Positions 46,593-57,096 of a stretch of DNA of 64,000 nucleotides are shown in pieces. The stretch comes from Vibrio quintilis. GTDB lineage: Bacteria > Pseudomonadota > Gammaproteobacteria > Enterobacterales > Vibrionaceae. Below the pieces are notes generated by a model. That model searched no databases. It worked only from the letters and a program-made list of their open reading frames with translations, and had not been told where the DNA came from. The translations under genes and the position numbers were made by a program. Each line of letters starts with the position of its first letter. Position 1 is the first letter of the stretch. Location: contig NZ_AP024897.1 of assembly GCF_024529975.1 (NCBI RefSeq), positions 2,480,001 through 2,544,000 of the forward strand, given 5' to 3'.

Positions 46593-47335
46593 GCGATTAT
46601 CTGACGTATCTGCTCAAGGTCTTCCGGCGTATCAATCCCGATATGCGGCGCTTCATGAGCAATATCGACATGTATTTTTTCGCCATACCAAAGTACCCGT
46701 AACTGCTCCAGACATTCAACCTTTTCTAACTGACTCGCATTCCAGTCAACGTATGTCTGGATAAAGCCGGCCCGGTAAGCATAGATACCGATATGCCGCA
46801 ATACAGGATATTGAACAGATTTTGCATTTTGAGGATAATTATCTCTGTCCCACGGTATTGCTGCGCGACTAAAATAAAGCGCATAACCATTCTGGTCTGT
46901 AACCACTTTAACGATATTTGGATTAAAAACATCCTCATCATCCAGCACCTGAACAGCCAATGTTGCCATAGGAACAGGATGCCCCTGAAGATTTTCAGCA
47001 ACCTGAGAGATAATGCCCGGTGGAATTAATGGTTCATCTCCCTGAACATTGACAACAATATGTTCTGCCGGTAATGACAATTTTTGTACAACTTCAGCCA
47101 GACGCTCGGTACCAGACTCATGCTCTGAGCTCGTCATACAAACCTGCCCGCCAAATGACAGCACAGCCTGCTCTATTCGCTGATCATCCGTTGCAACAAT
47201 AACCTGCTCAGCACCGGACTGGATTGCCTGCTCATAAACCCGCTGAATCATAGTGCTCCCACAGATATCAGCTAAAGGTTTCCCGGGAAGACGGGAGGAT
47301 TGATACCGGGCAGGAATCACAACCGTAAATGACAT
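46574..47335 (-). CDS. kdsB: 3-deoxy-manno-octulosonate cytidylyltransferase
   Basis: This 253-residue enzyme makes CMP-Kdo for lipopolysaccharide inner core. Motifs: [17 protein letters not shown] (about 4-20), [12 protein letters not shown] and [12 protein letters not shown]. The start codon directly abuts the stop of the Trm112-like gene. The last five residues are encoded in the stem of the shared terminator. Order lpxK, Trm112-like, kdsB is standard for gamma-proteobacteria. Confidence 0.98.
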   Translation of the reverse strand: MSFTVVIPARYQSSRLPGKPLADICGSTMIQRVYEQAIQSGAEQVIVATDDQRIEQAVLSFGGQVCMTSSEHESGTERLAEVVQKLSLPAEHIVVNVQGDEPLIPPGIISQVAENLQGHPVPMATLAVQVLDDEDVFNPNIVKVVTDQNGYALYFSRAAIPWDRDNYPQNAKSVQYPVLRHIGIYAYRAGFIQTYVDWNASQLEKVECLEQLRVLWYGEKIHVDIAHEAPHIGIDTPEDLEQIRQIIAKQNRP

Positions 47336-47515
47336 TTATTGTCCCTCATCCATCGTCATTGAACGTGCTTCTGGTTCAAGTAACACCGGGATGCCATCCT
47401 GAATCGGATAGGCTAAACGATCAAATTTACAGATAAGTTCCTGATGAACTTTGTCATAAGTCAGCTTACCTTTACATACAGGGCAAGCAACAATTTCAAG
47501 CAAACGATGATCCAT
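47336..47515 (-). CDS. ycaR: Trm112-like zinc protein (YcaR)
   Basis: This 59-residue frame begins [18 protein letters not shown] and continues with [24 protein letters not shown]. It matches YcaR-type Trm112 proteins, including the CPVCKG zinc half-motif. Stop and next start (kdsB) are adjacent, and the gene overlaps lpxK by 20 bp, so it is embedded in the lpxK-kdsB operon. Role unclear; related proteins are methyltransferase partners. It was read by hand because it is short. Confidence 0.93.
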   Translation of the reverse strand: MDHRLLEIVACPVCKGKLTYDKVHQELICKFDRLAYPIQDGIPVLLEPEARSMTMDEGQ

Positions 47516-48503
47516 ACTCTTCCGCCACTTTTTTAATTAATTTAATAACCCTTTGTTCATCTGCCGGATGAAAGGTTGCAGATACGGGTAAATACCACCA
47601 GTTATCCTTCGCAAATTTTCTGCATTTCACTGCATCTTTTTCCGTCATGATGACATGCTCACCGGATGAACAAAAAGTTTCCAGGGATTCAAAATCAAAA
47701 TCCTGATGATCAGAAAATGACTTTGAATCAACTAAATTCACACCCAGATGGCTCAACGTATCAAAAAACCGGGACGGATTTCCAATACCGGCAAAAGCCA
47801 CGGGATTTGCAAGACAACTTACGGGGACTTTCCGTCCATCGGTTAAATTGACCGCCATTTGGGGGGCAAGCTTCATCCCGATTTCATTATCGATAACTTC
47901 CCCGCCATTATTAATAATAAAATCGACTGTCTTCAGGCGCGAAACCGACTCCCGCATCGGGCCATAAGGAATATACCTGCCATTTCCAAACCGGCGTTGA
48001 CCATCAACAACAACAATTTCAATGTCTCTGGCTAACGCGTAATGTTGCAGACCATCATCGGTAATAATGATATCTACACCTTCACTTAATAACATTTTCA
48101 CTGCCGACGATCGCACCGGATCGACGGCAACAGGGACACCGGTACGCTGATAAATCAGCATAGGTTCATCACCACACGCTTCAACAGCTGTTTCTTCTGA
48201 AAGCAATAGCGGATAGACAGAAGACTTTCCACCATAGCCTCTCGAAACGACGCCCGGCTTCATACCATGTTGCAACAGCATCTCAACAAGCCAGATCACA
48301 ACCGGCGTCTTACCATTTCCTCCGGCTGTAATATTACCGACGATAACGATCGGAATCTGCGGCCTGTAGACAGGCTTTCGCCCGGAAGAATAAGTCTGCT
48401 TCCGGGTCTCGCTCACATATTTGTACACGAGGCTTAAAGGCCACAAAACCGGAGCCAGTATCCAGCGTAACCAATGATTAGAAAACCATAGCTTCTCTAT
48501 CAA
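47496..48503 (-). CDS. lpxK: Tetraacyldisaccharide 4'-kinase LpxK
   Basis: This 335-residue P-loop kinase has an N-terminal membrane-associated helix ([20 protein letters not shown]), Walker [16 protein letters not shown] (about 56-70) and [22 protein letters not shown]. It phosphorylates the 4' position of the lipid A disaccharide. The gene starts nine bases after msbA, as in other gamma-proteobacteria. Confidence 0.97.
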   Translation of the reverse strand: MIEKLWFSNHWLRWILAPVLWPLSLVYKYVSETRKQTYSSGRKPVYRPQIPIVIVGNITAGGNGKTPVVIWLVEMLLQHGMKPGVVSRGYGGKSSVYPLLLSEETAVEACGDEPMLIYQRTGVPVAVDPVRSSAVKMLLSEGVDIIITDDGLQHYALARDIEIVVVDGQRRFGNGRYIPYGPMRESVSRLKTVDFIINNGGEVIDNEIGMKLAPQMAVNLTDGRKVPVSCLANPVAFAGIGNPSRFFDTLSHLGVNLVDSKSFSDHQDFDFESLETFCSSGEHVIMTEKDAVKCRKFAKDNWWYLPVSATFHPADEQRVIKLIKKVAEEYGSSFA

Positions 48504-48512
48504 TGGTCTGTC

Positions 48513-50261
48513 CTACCCACTAAATTGAATTTGATGTAACTGAGCATATGCACCAGAGCGTGACAACAATTCCTGATGATGACCCCGTTCAATAATCTCA
48601 CCTTCATCAATCACCAGAATCTCATCAGCATCTTCTATGGTTGAAAGCCGGTGTGCAATCACAAGAACTGTTTTATCTTTTTGAAGTTCTTTTAAAGCAA
48701 GCTGAATAGCCCGTTCAGACTCAGTATCCAGCGCTGAAGTCGCCTCATCAAGAATCAGAACCGGCGCATCTCTCAATAATGCTCTGGCAATTGCAATACG
48801 CTGGCGCTGACCACCGGAGAGACTTGCTCCATTTTCACCGATAATGGTATCTAACCCATCCGGCATATTCTGAATAAACTCCATAGCATATGCCAAACGG
48901 GCCGCTTCTTCGATCTGCTCACGGGAATATGTCTCGGTTGCAGCATAGGCAATATTGTTAGCTATCGTGTCATTAAATAAATGGACGTTCTGAGAAACCA
49001 AGGCAAAATGCTGCCTCAGATTAGACAGCCGGTAGTCATAGATATCATGTCCATCCAGATATATTTCACCTGAGTCAATATCATAAAAACGGGTGAACAA
49101 ATTAGCTATCGTACTTTTCCCCGACCCTGAACGCCCCACCAGTGCAACTGTTTTCCCCTGGCCGATAGAAAACGATATATTCGACAGAGCTGGCTTTTCT
49201 TTACCCAGATAGGTAAATGAAACGTCTTTAACCTGAATTTCTCCCCGAACTTCTTTCGCGTTGTAAGTCCCTGAATCTTTCTCAAGTTCAAGATCCATGA
49301 AAGCAAATAAAGTCTGACTTGCGGCCATCCCTCTCTGAAATTGAGATGTCACACCAGTTAATGCTTTTAAAGGACGCATTAAACCAAACATTGCAGAAAA
49401 AATAACCGTAAAAGTACCGGGAGTGAGCTCCGCACGAATCGAGTCTACACTGGCAAGGAACAGAACGGTCACTAAAGCCAGAGATGCAATCATTTGAATC
49501 ACCGGGTCAGCCACCGATTGAGCTGACACCAACTTCATTGACTGCTGACGCATATGGTTGCTTACTTTTTCAAACCTCTTCCGCTCGATATCATGTCCGC
49601 CATAACTTAAAACGACTTTATGTCCTTTCAGCATTTGCTCAGCGGAAGAAGTGACCTGGCCCATTGCATTTTGCATATTCTTTGAAATTTTGCGGAATCT
49701 CTTTGAAACAAGACTAATCCCGAACGCAACCATCGGGGCAACAATAATCAACACTAAAGAAAGCTGCCAGCTGTTCCAAAACATTAACCCCAGTAAACCA
49801 ATAATGCTGGCACCTTCACGCACAATACTCACTAAAGCTCTGCTGGTTGCACCTGCGACCTGCTCAGAATCATATGTTATTCTGGAAAGTAAGCCACCCG
49901 TCGATTCCCTGTCAAAAAAACTGACTGGCATATGCATAAAATGATTAAATATATTCCTTCTCATATTCATGACAACCTGCCCAGACACCCAGCTCAAACA
50001 GTAGGCTGAAACAAAACTGCTCACTCCCCTCAAGAACATCATTCCAAGAATAATAAGTGGCAATATCTTCAGAAAATCTGACTCAGCAGAACCAAAACCC
50101 TCATCAAGTAATGGTTTTAATAAGGAGACCATATATGTGTCAGCAGATGCATTCAGTATTAACGCGATGACCGCAGCAACTAAACCAGCTTTGTATAACC
50201 GAATATAACCCCAAAGGCGTTTGAAAGTTACCCAGGTTGTTTCATCACTCATATTTGACAT
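48513..50261 (-). CDS. msbA: Lipid A export ABC transporter MsbA
   Basis: This 582-residue half transporter has six transmembrane helices (about 1-310) fused to an ATPase domain: Walker [12 protein letters not shown], signature [15 protein letters not shown], Walker [13 protein letters not shown] and switch IAHRLS. It flips lipid A-core across the inner membrane as a homodimer. It lies between comEC and lpxK on one strand. Confidence 0.98.
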   Translation of the reverse strand: MSNMSDETTWVTFKRLWGYIRLYKAGLVAAVIALILNASADTYMVSLLKPLLDEGFGSAESDFLKILPLIILGMMFLRGVSSFVSAYCLSWVSGQVVMNMRRNIFNHFMHMPVSFFDRESTGGLLSRITYDSEQVAGATSRALVSIVREGASIIGLLGLMFWNSWQLSLVLIIVAPMVAFGISLVSKRFRKISKNMQNAMGQVTSSAEQMLKGHKVVLSYGGHDIERKRFEKVSNHMRQQSMKLVSAQSVADPVIQMIASLALVTVLFLASVDSIRAELTPGTFTVIFSAMFGLMRPLKALTGVTSQFQRGMAASQTLFAFMDLELEKDSGTYNAKEVRGEIQVKDVSFTYLGKEKPALSNISFSIGQGKTVALVGRSGSGKSTIANLFTRFYDIDSGEIYLDGHDIYDYRLSNLRQHFALVSQNVHLFNDTIANNIAYAATETYSREQIEEAARLAYAMEFIQNMPDGLDTIIGENGASLSGGQRQRIAIARALLRDAPVLILDEATSALDTESERAIQLALKELQKDKTVLVIAHRLSTIEDADEILVIDEGEIIERGHHQELLSRSGAYAQLHQIQFSG

Positions 50262-50297
50262 AAATCAATTATATTCTTCTATTAATTAATAACCGCG

Positions 50298-52547
50298 TTA
50301 TTCTACCTGTTTGCGCAGCATCTGCCTATACCACGGCGAAAAGGAGCTGAAACGCTTTGAATGTATTTCAACCCGCCGGGAATCGTAATGAAAAATCAAA
50401 CTGACTTGCCCTGCATCCCCGGTATCCAGCCATGGGATCCCCAAAGATTCATATCGCTGCATCACATGAACATCAGGTAAATGCCACTGGTTATCTTTCC
50501 CGGTTGATGCAATCGCAACCTGTGGGTGCACCTGCGCGATGAATTGTCTTGTTGAAGAAGTGTGACTACCATGATGTGGCACAATCAGGACATTACTCCT
50601 CAATGCTGACATCTGTCTGATAATCTGCTGTTCGTTCTCCGCTGTCATATCACCGGTCAACATCACTGTATGGTGATGCGTCACGTCTGTGATTCTGATA
50701 ACACATGAGTGCTGATTATAAGCTCTTTTCACCAGAGAAGGAGGCCAGAGCACATCAAACTGAAGTCCCTGCCATACCCACAGCTCTCCCTGAATACAAG
50801 GCAAATAGTTTTTTAATAACTGACTTGAACGTTTCCAGACCGGATGCCAGTGATTTTCTATCCACTTTCTTCCTCCGGCATGATCATTATCCAGGTGACT
50901 GAGAATAAGACCATCAAAGTGGCTGGCACCCCTGCGATGCAATATCGGGTCAATCACTGACTGAGCAATACTGCCTGCCCCCCACCCTTTTCCGGTGTCA
51001 TAAAGTACATAATGCTGATTTTTCTCTATTAATATAGCTAATCCATGTCCGACATCTAAAATATCAACCTGCCAGGTACGTCCGGGAAGTACATAAACAT
51101 AACGCCCAACAGTCAGTAAAATGAATAAATAAAAAATTTTGCGGGTAAAAAGATGCCGGATCAGAAAGATGAGAACCAATATCAACATGCACATTGATAA
51201 ATGATCCGATATATATACCCAGCTATAACGTGCAAAATCAAACGAAAAAGCCACTGGTTTTAACAAATATTCAGTCAGTTTCCAAAACCAAATCGCCATC
51301 GATGGCTCAATGATACTCATAATAATTGCCAGAAATACCCCGGGAACAATGACAAAGCTAAACCACGGAATCCATATCAAATTATAAAGAGGAGACAAAA
51401 TACTGATACCCCCAAAAAACAGAGCACTAACAGGCAACATGCATATGGTTAATCTGACATGGCCTTTTATCCATTGCCTGATTCCGGCTAATTCTTCTCT
51501 GGATTGATTCGCAAAATATAAAACAAAGAATACTGAAAGAAATGACAGCCAAAAACTGCTCAGGACACAGCTAAAAGGATCAAGTGTCAGCAAAAAAGAC
51601 AGAGTTATCAGATATTTTTGGGCAATACTTACCTGCACTTGCTGAATCTGTAACAGCAGATAAACACCTATCATGCACAAAGCTCTCTGAGTCGGCAGAG
51701 AAAAACCTGCCAGCCAGGCATAAGCTATCGCTGTTATCCCGCCAATAAGCACCGGGAACCACAGCAGGTATCTGCCTGTTCTGGCGATAACAGAACCAAA
51801 AGAAAACCCAAGAAGATAAGCAATACCAATGTGAAGCCCTGAAATCGCGATCAAATGAGCAAGTCCTGTTTCCTTAAGTTGCTGCCAGAGCTGGCTAGAT
51901 ATTTCATTTCTGTCAGAAAAGGACAATGCAAGCAAAAGTGGGCGATACTGATTATATTCAATTAATTTTTCTATACGTTTGTATAACATTATCCTGAAAG
52001 AAGGTGGTGTGATAACAATAAAATCTGATTGTTTTTCTACAAATAACCGGGCCACTATATGCTTACCAAAATAATATTTTTCACTGTCAAAACCTGCTTC
52101 ATTGAGTAAACCGATAATAGGTTTCACTCTCACATGGAAACAGACAATATCTCCCGGAGATAGCTGAACGGGTGAATACAATTTCACTTTAGGCTGAATT
52201 AATGTGCTTATTTTTATCTGATTAATCGATAAGATATGAATATTTCCGCTATATCCGAAACTATTTTGTTTAAAAAAGCTGTCAACTTCTGCGTTTATGG
52301 TAATATCATGCCCGGAATGAAGGATCATACTGGCTTGCCATTTCATAAGGTTTCCATGAATAAGGGCGACAATAACAGCAAGACAGAACGCAGTGACCCA
52401 GTGACATCTGCGGATATAAACAGAAATTAGTAGTAACAAGGCAGGTAAACCGCACCACTTCACATCTGGCATGACCGGCCAGAAAGACGATGAACACAAT
52501 GTGAAGATATAAGGAAAGAAATACCTGCCATTTCTTATAAGAGTCAT
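50298..52547 (-). CDS. comEC: DNA internalisation competence protein ComEC/Rec2
   Basis: This 749-residue inner-membrane protein has N-terminal transmembrane segments, an OB-like periplasmic DUF4131 region (about 80-180), the Competence domain with AISGLHIGIAYLLGF, and a C-terminal metallo-beta-lactamase domain (VDILDVGHGLAILIE, ILSHLDNDHAGGR, VPHHGSHTSS). It forms the pore for single-stranded DNA uptake in natural transformation. The start ATG 52547 has a weak ribosome site; downstream starts are possible. Its 5' end lies eight bases from the divergent DUF2062 gene. Confidence 0.95.
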   Translation of the reverse strand: MTLIRNGRYFFPYIFTLCSSSFWPVMPDVKWCGLPALLLLISVYIRRCHWVTAFCLAVIVALIHGNLMKWQASMILHSGHDITINAEVDSFFKQNSFGYSGNIHILSINQIKISTLIQPKVKLYSPVQLSPGDIVCFHVRVKPIIGLLNEAGFDSEKYYFGKHIVARLFVEKQSDFIVITPPSFRIMLYKRIEKLIEYNQYRPLLLALSFSDRNEISSQLWQQLKETGLAHLIAISGLHIGIAYLLGFSFGSVIARTGRYLLWFPVLIGGITAIAYAWLAGFSLPTQRALCMIGVYLLLQIQQVQVSIAQKYLITLSFLLTLDPFSCVLSSFWLSFLSVFFVLYFANQSREELAGIRQWIKGHVRLTICMLPVSALFFGGISILSPLYNLIWIPWFSFVIVPGVFLAIIMSIIEPSMAIWFWKLTEYLLKPVAFSFDFARYSWVYISDHLSMCMLILVLIFLIRHLFTRKIFYLFILLTVGRYVYVLPGRTWQVDILDVGHGLAILIEKNQHYVLYDTGKGWGAGSIAQSVIDPILHRRGASHFDGLILSHLDNDHAGGRKWIENHWHPVWKRSSQLLKNYLPCIQGELWVWQGLQFDVLWPPSLVKRAYNQHSCVIRITDVTHHHTVMLTGDMTAENEQQIIRQMSALRSNVLIVPHHGSHTSSTRQFIAQVHPQVAIASTGKDNQWHLPDVHVMQRYESLGIPWLDTGDAGQVSLIFHYDSRRVEIHSKRFSSFSPWYRQMLRKQVE

Positions 52548-52555
52548 TGTTTTTT

Positions 52556-53065
52556 ATGCCTAAAAAACTCATTAAACGTTTCTTGCCGGACAGAGAACTG
52601 ATCAAGCGCCAGAAAGCACTGAAAATTTTCGGGAATGTTCTTTATAACCCGAATTTGTGGTGTCTTAACCGCCGCTCTGCTGCTGGTGCTTTTGCAATTG
52701 GTCTTTTTATGGCTTTTGTTCCCCTTCCAAGTCAGATGATTATGTCTGCCGGACTGGCAATCGTATGCGGTGTGAACCTCCCGTTATCTATTGCTCTGGT
52801 CTGGGTCAGCAATCCAATCACAATGCCGGTTCTGTTTTATTTTGCATATAAGCTTGGCGCATGGGTTTTAAGAGAACCTCCTCAACAATTTCATTTTGAA
52901 TTATCATGGGACTTCATTACCAACCAAATGTCTGCGATTGCTCCGCCACTCATTGTCGGATGTGCGATTTGCGGTCTTGTCTGTGCTGTTATCGGATACT
53001 TTGGCATCCACGGGCTTTGGCGCTACTCCGTCGTCCGGAGCTGGCAGAAGCGACAACTAAAGTAA
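52556..53065 (+). CDS. DUF2062 membrane protein
   Basis: This 169-residue protein starts MPKKLIKRFLPDRELIKRQK and contains a DUF2062 core with two to three membrane segments: SAAGAFAIGLFMAFVPLPSQM, VNLPLSIALVWVSNPITMPVLFYFAY and IVGCAICGLVCAVIGYF. I choose ATG 52556 over a TTG at 52547. Function unknown; homologs are commonly found beside comEC in gamma-proteobacteria. It is divergent from comEC and convergent with lolE. Confidence 0.87.
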   Translation: MPKKLIKRFLPDRELIKRQKALKIFGNVLYNPNLWCLNRRSAAGAFAIGLFMAFVPLPSQMIMSAGLAIVCGVNLPLSIALVWVSNPITMPVLFYFAYKLGAWVLREPPQQFHFELSWDFITNQMSAIAPPLIVGCAICGLVCAVIGYFGIHGLWRYSVVRSWQKRQLK

Positions 53066-53146
53066 CTGACCTGAAGCAGACTGTCTCGTACAGAAAAATG
53101 AATTACGTCTCACATCCCGAAATCAAATGTAAGATATGTTGAAAAG

Positions 53147-53189
53147 GAATGACAACGTCTGATTTCAAGGGAATATCCAGTTGTCATTC
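53147..53189. terminator. Hairpin between the DUF2062 gene and lolE
   Basis: GAATGACAAC (53147-53156) pairs perfectly with GTTGTCATTC (53180-53189) around a 23-base loop, between convergent genes. The T-tail is modest (TTCTTCTG), so it is a possible rather than certain terminator. Confidence 0.4.
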
Positions 53190-53220
53190 TTCTGATGATC
53201 ATGCTTTGCAGATAGGCACG

Positions 53221-54468
53221 CTACTTTGCAGAAAGGACCGTGGCCGGGTTTAACCGGTTAGCCCGGGAAGCCGGGTACAGGGTCGCCACTAAGCTAAGAA
53301 CAATTGCCGTCGCTGATACCATGAAAACATCTTCCACTCTGACCTGAGATGGCAAAAAGTCAACAAAGTAAATATCCCCGGAAAGAAAATGATGATGAAA
53401 AATACGTTCCAGATATTGAATGATTTCGGTGAGATTGACAGAAACTACGACGCCGACGAGACTGCCTGCCAGACTGCCTGATACACCTGAAAATATGCCC
53501 TGCCACATAAAAATCTTACGGATTAAATGATCTGATGCACCCATTGTTCTCAGAATCGCAATTTCTGATGCCCGATCTTTGACCGCCATCGTCAGGGTTG
53601 AAACAAGATTAAAACTCGCCACACCAATCACCAGAACCATCACTAAATAAAGAATCGTTCTGACCAGCTGAATATCCCGGTACAGGTATCCGTATTTGCG
53701 CTGCCAGCTCATCAGATAGACATATTGATCCAGCTGGCGACCAACCTGACGGACAATTTGACCTGCCTGAAAAACATCAGAGACCTTCATGGAAATCCCG
53801 GTAACGGCATGACCGATACCCGTGTACTGCTGTGCATCTGCCATAGGAATGAGGACTAAATTATGATCAATCTGACCATGTAACTTTAATAACCCACTGA
53901 CCTGAAGCCTGATTCGCTGAGGAGATTTTAATAATCCTGAACCGGCATTTTTTTCCGGAACCATCAGAGTGAGTGAATCGCCGGCCTTGATTCCCAGCCG
54001 CTCTGCAACACCCTGGCCTAAAATGATTTGTCCCTGTCCCGGAGCAAAGTTTTTCCAGCTGTCACCCAAAATATATTTTGATAAATCAGAGACCTTATCC
54101 TCACTGATGGGATCAACCCCACGAACTTCAACTGCTTTCAATTGCTGACCATTCTCGGCAAGCGCAACAAAACGAACGTAAGGAGCCGCAGCCAGAATAT
54201 CCGGAAAACTATCCACTTTTTCAATCAGTTTTGACCAGTCATGCAACGGTCCTCTGACACCTTCAAATTCTCCATGAGGAATCACGGAAAGAACCCGGTG
54301 ATTCAGTTCACGTTCAAAACCATTCATTGCCGATAATCCGACAATGATGACGGAAACACCAAATGCGATGCCAATCATCGATGACACTGAAATAAAAGAC
54401 ACGAGTTGATTCCGCTTCCGGGAACGGCTGAAACGAAAACCGATCAACAAAGATAAAGAAGAAATCAT
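53221..54468 (-). CDS. lolE: Lipoprotein-releasing ABC transporter permease LolE
   Basis: This 415-residue permease starts [22 protein letters not shown] and has four transmembrane segments, a large periplasmic domain and the FtsX motif [22 protein letters not shown]. The LolE type is indicated by [21 protein letters not shown] and PHGEFEG. With LolC and LolD it extracts lipoproteins from the inner membrane to LolA. It overlaps lolD by four bases and ends the operon. Confidence 0.96.
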   Translation of the reverse strand: MISSLSLLIGFRFSRSRKRNQLVSFISVSSMIGIAFGVSVIIVGLSAMNGFERELNHRVLSVIPHGEFEGVRGPLHDWSKLIEKVDSFPDILAAAPYVRFVALAENGQQLKAVEVRGVDPISEDKVSDLSKYILGDSWKNFAPGQGQIILGQGVAERLGIKAGDSLTLMVPEKNAGSGLLKSPQRIRLQVSGLLKLHGQIDHNLVLIPMADAQQYTGIGHAVTGISMKVSDVFQAGQIVRQVGRQLDQYVYLMSWQRKYGYLYRDIQLVRTILYLVMVLVIGVASFNLVSTLTMAVKDRASEIAILRTMGASDHLIRKIFMWQGIFSGVSGSLAGSLVGVVVSVNLTEIIQYLERIFHHHFLSGDIYFVDFLPSQVRVEDVFMVSATAIVLSLVATLYPASRANRLNPATVLSAK

Positions 54469-55151
54469 GAAGCCCCCACCTGAACCAGCAGACCATCTTT
54501 CATAAACAACTTACGATCCATTTTATTGGCCAGTTCCTGATCATGCGTTACCACTAAGAAAGCAGTCTTTGACAATTCATTCAGCTCCCGCATTAAGTCA
54601 TAAATTGAATGTGCAGTCTGATAATCAAGATTTCCGGTTGGTTCGTCGGCCAATACCAGTTCGGGTTGATTGACTAAAGCTCTGGCAATCGCTACCCGCT
54701 GCCTCTCCCCGCCAGATAACTCACTTGGCCTGTGATCAACTCGGTGTGACAGCCCGACTTTCTTTAACCAGTCTTCAGCAGTGCGGCGGGCCAGGGACGT
54801 TTTTTCTCCGCCAATAAGCAAAGGCATTGCTACATTTTCTAATGCACTGAAATCAGATAATAAGTGGTGAAACTGATAAATAAAGCCAATATGCCGATTC
54901 CGGATCCTGGCTTGTTGCTTGTCTTTCAAACCAGATAAGGGCTGCCCTAAAAAGCTGACATCCCCGCTTGTCGGTGTATCTAACGCTCCCAGTATATGTA
55001 ACAAAGTGCTCTTTCCCGAGCCTGATGCCCCGACGATAGACACGAGCTCTCCCGGCAACATTGAGAAGCTCACACCATTTAAGACTTGTGCAGACAGGCT
55101 GCCTTCCCGGTAAGTTTTTTTTACACAATGACAATCAAGAAGATTACTCAT
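54465..55151 (-). CDS. lolD: Lipoprotein-releasing ABC transporter ATPase LolD
   Basis: This 228-residue ATPase has Walker [13 protein letters not shown] (about 41), Q-loop YQFHHLL, signature [15 protein letters not shown], Walker [13 protein letters not shown] and switch VTHD. It powers LolCE. It overlaps lolC by eight and lolE by four bases. It offers a direct comparison for the LolD-like ATPase at 9222-9905, which has the signature LSGGQQQR instead. Confidence 0.97.
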   Translation of the reverse strand: MSNLLDCHCVKKTYREGSLSAQVLNGVSFSMLPGELVSIVGASGSGKSTLLHILGALDTPTSGDVSFLGQPLSGLKDKQQARIRNRHIGFIYQFHHLLSDFSALENVAMPLLIGGEKTSLARRTAEDWLKKVGLSHRVDHRPSELSGGERQRVAIARALVNQPELVLADEPTGNLDYQTAHSIYDLMRELNELSKTAFLVVTHDQELANKMDRKLFMKDGLLVQVGAS

Positions 55152-56352
55152 ATCTTAGTGCCTCAGCTGGATGAACGGATGATGCCCGCAAAGAAGGATA
55201 AAATGTTGCCAATATACTCAGCCCAATCGTAAACAACTCAACGACAACGACCTGCATCAGGTGAATATCGATCGGAAGAGAGCCACCCAGCGTTCTTAAA
55301 TCAACACCCAGAACAGACAGAATTTCATTCAGATATGTGGCTAACAAGATACCCAATATACCTCCGGATATCGCGCCGACAATTCCGCTACTTGCTCCCT
55401 GAACAATAAAAATAAACAGAACCTGTCGCTTGTTCATCCCCTGAGTCTTCAAAATAGCCACTTCAGATTGCTTTTCCATAACGACCATAATTAATGCAGA
55501 AATAATGTTAAATGCTGCAATTGCAACAATAAGTCCTAACATCAACCCCATCATGTTTTTTTCCATTTTTACTGCCTGAAAAAGCTCGCCACGCTGCTCC
55601 CGCCAGTCACTCCAATGCCATCCATCAGGCAAAACAGAACGATCAATACCGGACACCACAAATGGATCATCAAAAAACAACCGCCAGCCCGAAATGGTAT
55701 TGTCCTTCAAGCGTAACAATCGTTGCGCATCATGAATATGGGTAATCATCAGCTGACCATCAATGTCAGAACCGGTATTAAATACACCAGCGACTGTGAA
55801 ATTTCTCTGACTGGGAATTCGTCCCAAAGGAGTATACAGGCTTGCCTGCGTCACCATTAAACGCACTTTATCTCCCGGGGAAACATTCAAACGCCTGGCG
55901 AGCTGACTGCCAAGAAAGACAGAATAAGCGCCCGGGCGGATATTTGTCATATTTCCGGCAATCAGATAACCCGCAACAGGATCATCCTGTCGGGGAGAAA
56001 TACCTAACAAAATGCCGGCTGAAAGTTCCGTCGTACTCTGGATGATGGCTTCACTGCGAACCAGAGGCTCAGCCTGATGACTGACAGGTAATCCGGAAAT
56101 AAAAGCAGGCGGCGTCTCACTCCATGGGGTCTTTTCTTTTGACTGATACACCATTGCCTGAGGTAATACACCTAAGATCCGGCCTTTCAGCTGTGATTCA
56201 AACCCATTCATCACCGACAACACCACCACCAGTGACAAAACACCAATAGTAATACCGGCTGTGGATATTCTTGAAACAAAACGGCTGAATCGATCTCCTG
56301 ATTGTCCCCTCAGATACCGGAGCCCGATAAAAACAGAAACAGGATGAAACAT
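55144..56352 (-). CDS. lolC: Lipoprotein-releasing ABC transporter permease LolC
   Basis: This 402-residue permease starts [26 protein letters not shown] and carries [21 protein letters not shown] and the FtsX motif [20 protein letters not shown], diagnostic of LolC, the subunit that recruits LolA. It is the first gene of the lolCDE operon. About 165 bp separate it from the divergent plzB-like gene. Confidence 0.96.
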   Translation of the reverse strand: MFHPVSVFIGLRYLRGQSGDRFSRFVSRISTAGITIGVLSLVVVLSVMNGFESQLKGRILGVLPQAMVYQSKEKTPWSETPPAFISGLPVSHQAEPLVRSEAIIQSTTELSAGILLGISPRQDDPVAGYLIAGNMTNIRPGAYSVFLGSQLARRLNVSPGDKVRLMVTQASLYTPLGRIPSQRNFTVAGVFNTGSDIDGQLMITHIHDAQRLLRLKDNTISGWRLFFDDPFVVSGIDRSVLPDGWHWSDWREQRGELFQAVKMEKNMMGLMLGLIVAIAAFNIISALIMVVMEKQSEVAILKTQGMNKRQVLFIFIVQGASSGIVGAISGGILGILLATYLNEILSVLGVDLRTLGGSLPIDIHLMQVVVVELFTIGLSILATFYPSLRASSVHPAEALRYE

Positions 56353-56516
56353 ATAATAAATCCATCGATAGCATTGCCCGGTACTTTAACGATTATCCGC
56401 TTCAGGTTGTAGCATTAATTTGCCAAATCCTTGTTAATTCGCATGAATGGCTGCATATTTCTTGATTACTTCATCTGTATGGTGATAATCAACGTTCTGA
56501 TATGAAGGAATTCATT

Positions 56517-57086
56517 ATGATCGAACAAGAGTTTTTTACAGTCGTTCACTCACTGACAACCAATATCGAACCATTGACTGAAGATTTTTTATTCCCGGAT
56601 AATGAGGATTTCATCGCCGAAATTCCGGTACCATTTGTTGTCGCAAGTGAGTTCAGTCAGTTGGAACAATTGGCTGACACCGCAAAACAGGAATTAAAAA
56701 ACCGGGATCTGAAGAGTTTAGTGAATCTGCTTGACAGTCAAAACCGGAAATTGAACCTGTTGCTTAATTTTATGCTGTCTCAACAAAACGATCCTTCACT
56801 GTGTCATCAGACGGCATCTTTTGGCGCAAGTCAGTTTACTTACATCAGTGAAAAACCTGTCGCTGACGATACAAAACTCCGGGTAAAATTATTCCTTGAT
56901 CATCCGCCATCTGCAATTTATTGCTATGCTGAGACTGAATCATGCCAGCAAGAAGATGCTCACTATTTAGTTAAAGCCCGATATGTTCGTCTCAGAGACA
57001 GCGATCAGGATTTGCTGATTAAAGCAGCACTTTATCAACAACAAAAATTACTTCGTCAACGTTCTGTTGAAAGAGACAACGACTAA
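56517..57086 (+). CDS. PilZ-like protein (PlzB homolog by position)
   Basis: This 189-residue protein begins MIEQEFFTVVHSLTTNIEPL. The ATG at 56517 is preferred over 56502 because AAGGA lies at proper distance. By position between lolC and mfd it corresponds to the V. cholerae PilZ gene plzB (VC1885, from memory). The C-terminal half (about 100-189) fits a beta-rich PilZ-like fold, but neither the RxxxR nor the D/NxSxxG motif for cyclic di-GMP is seen in place. It may therefore be a non-binding PilZ protein. Family assignment is moderately sure. Confidence 0.65.
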   Translation: MIEQEFFTVVHSLTTNIEPLTEDFLFPDNEDFIAEIPVPFVVASEFSQLEQLADTAKQELKNRDLKSLVNLLDSQNRKLNLLLNFMLSQQNDPSLCHQTASFGASQFTYISEKPVADDTKLRVKLFLDHPPSAIYCYAETESCQQEDAHYLVKARYVRLRDSDQDLLIKAALYQQQKLLRQRSVERDND

Positions 57087-57096
57087 ACAAACTGAA

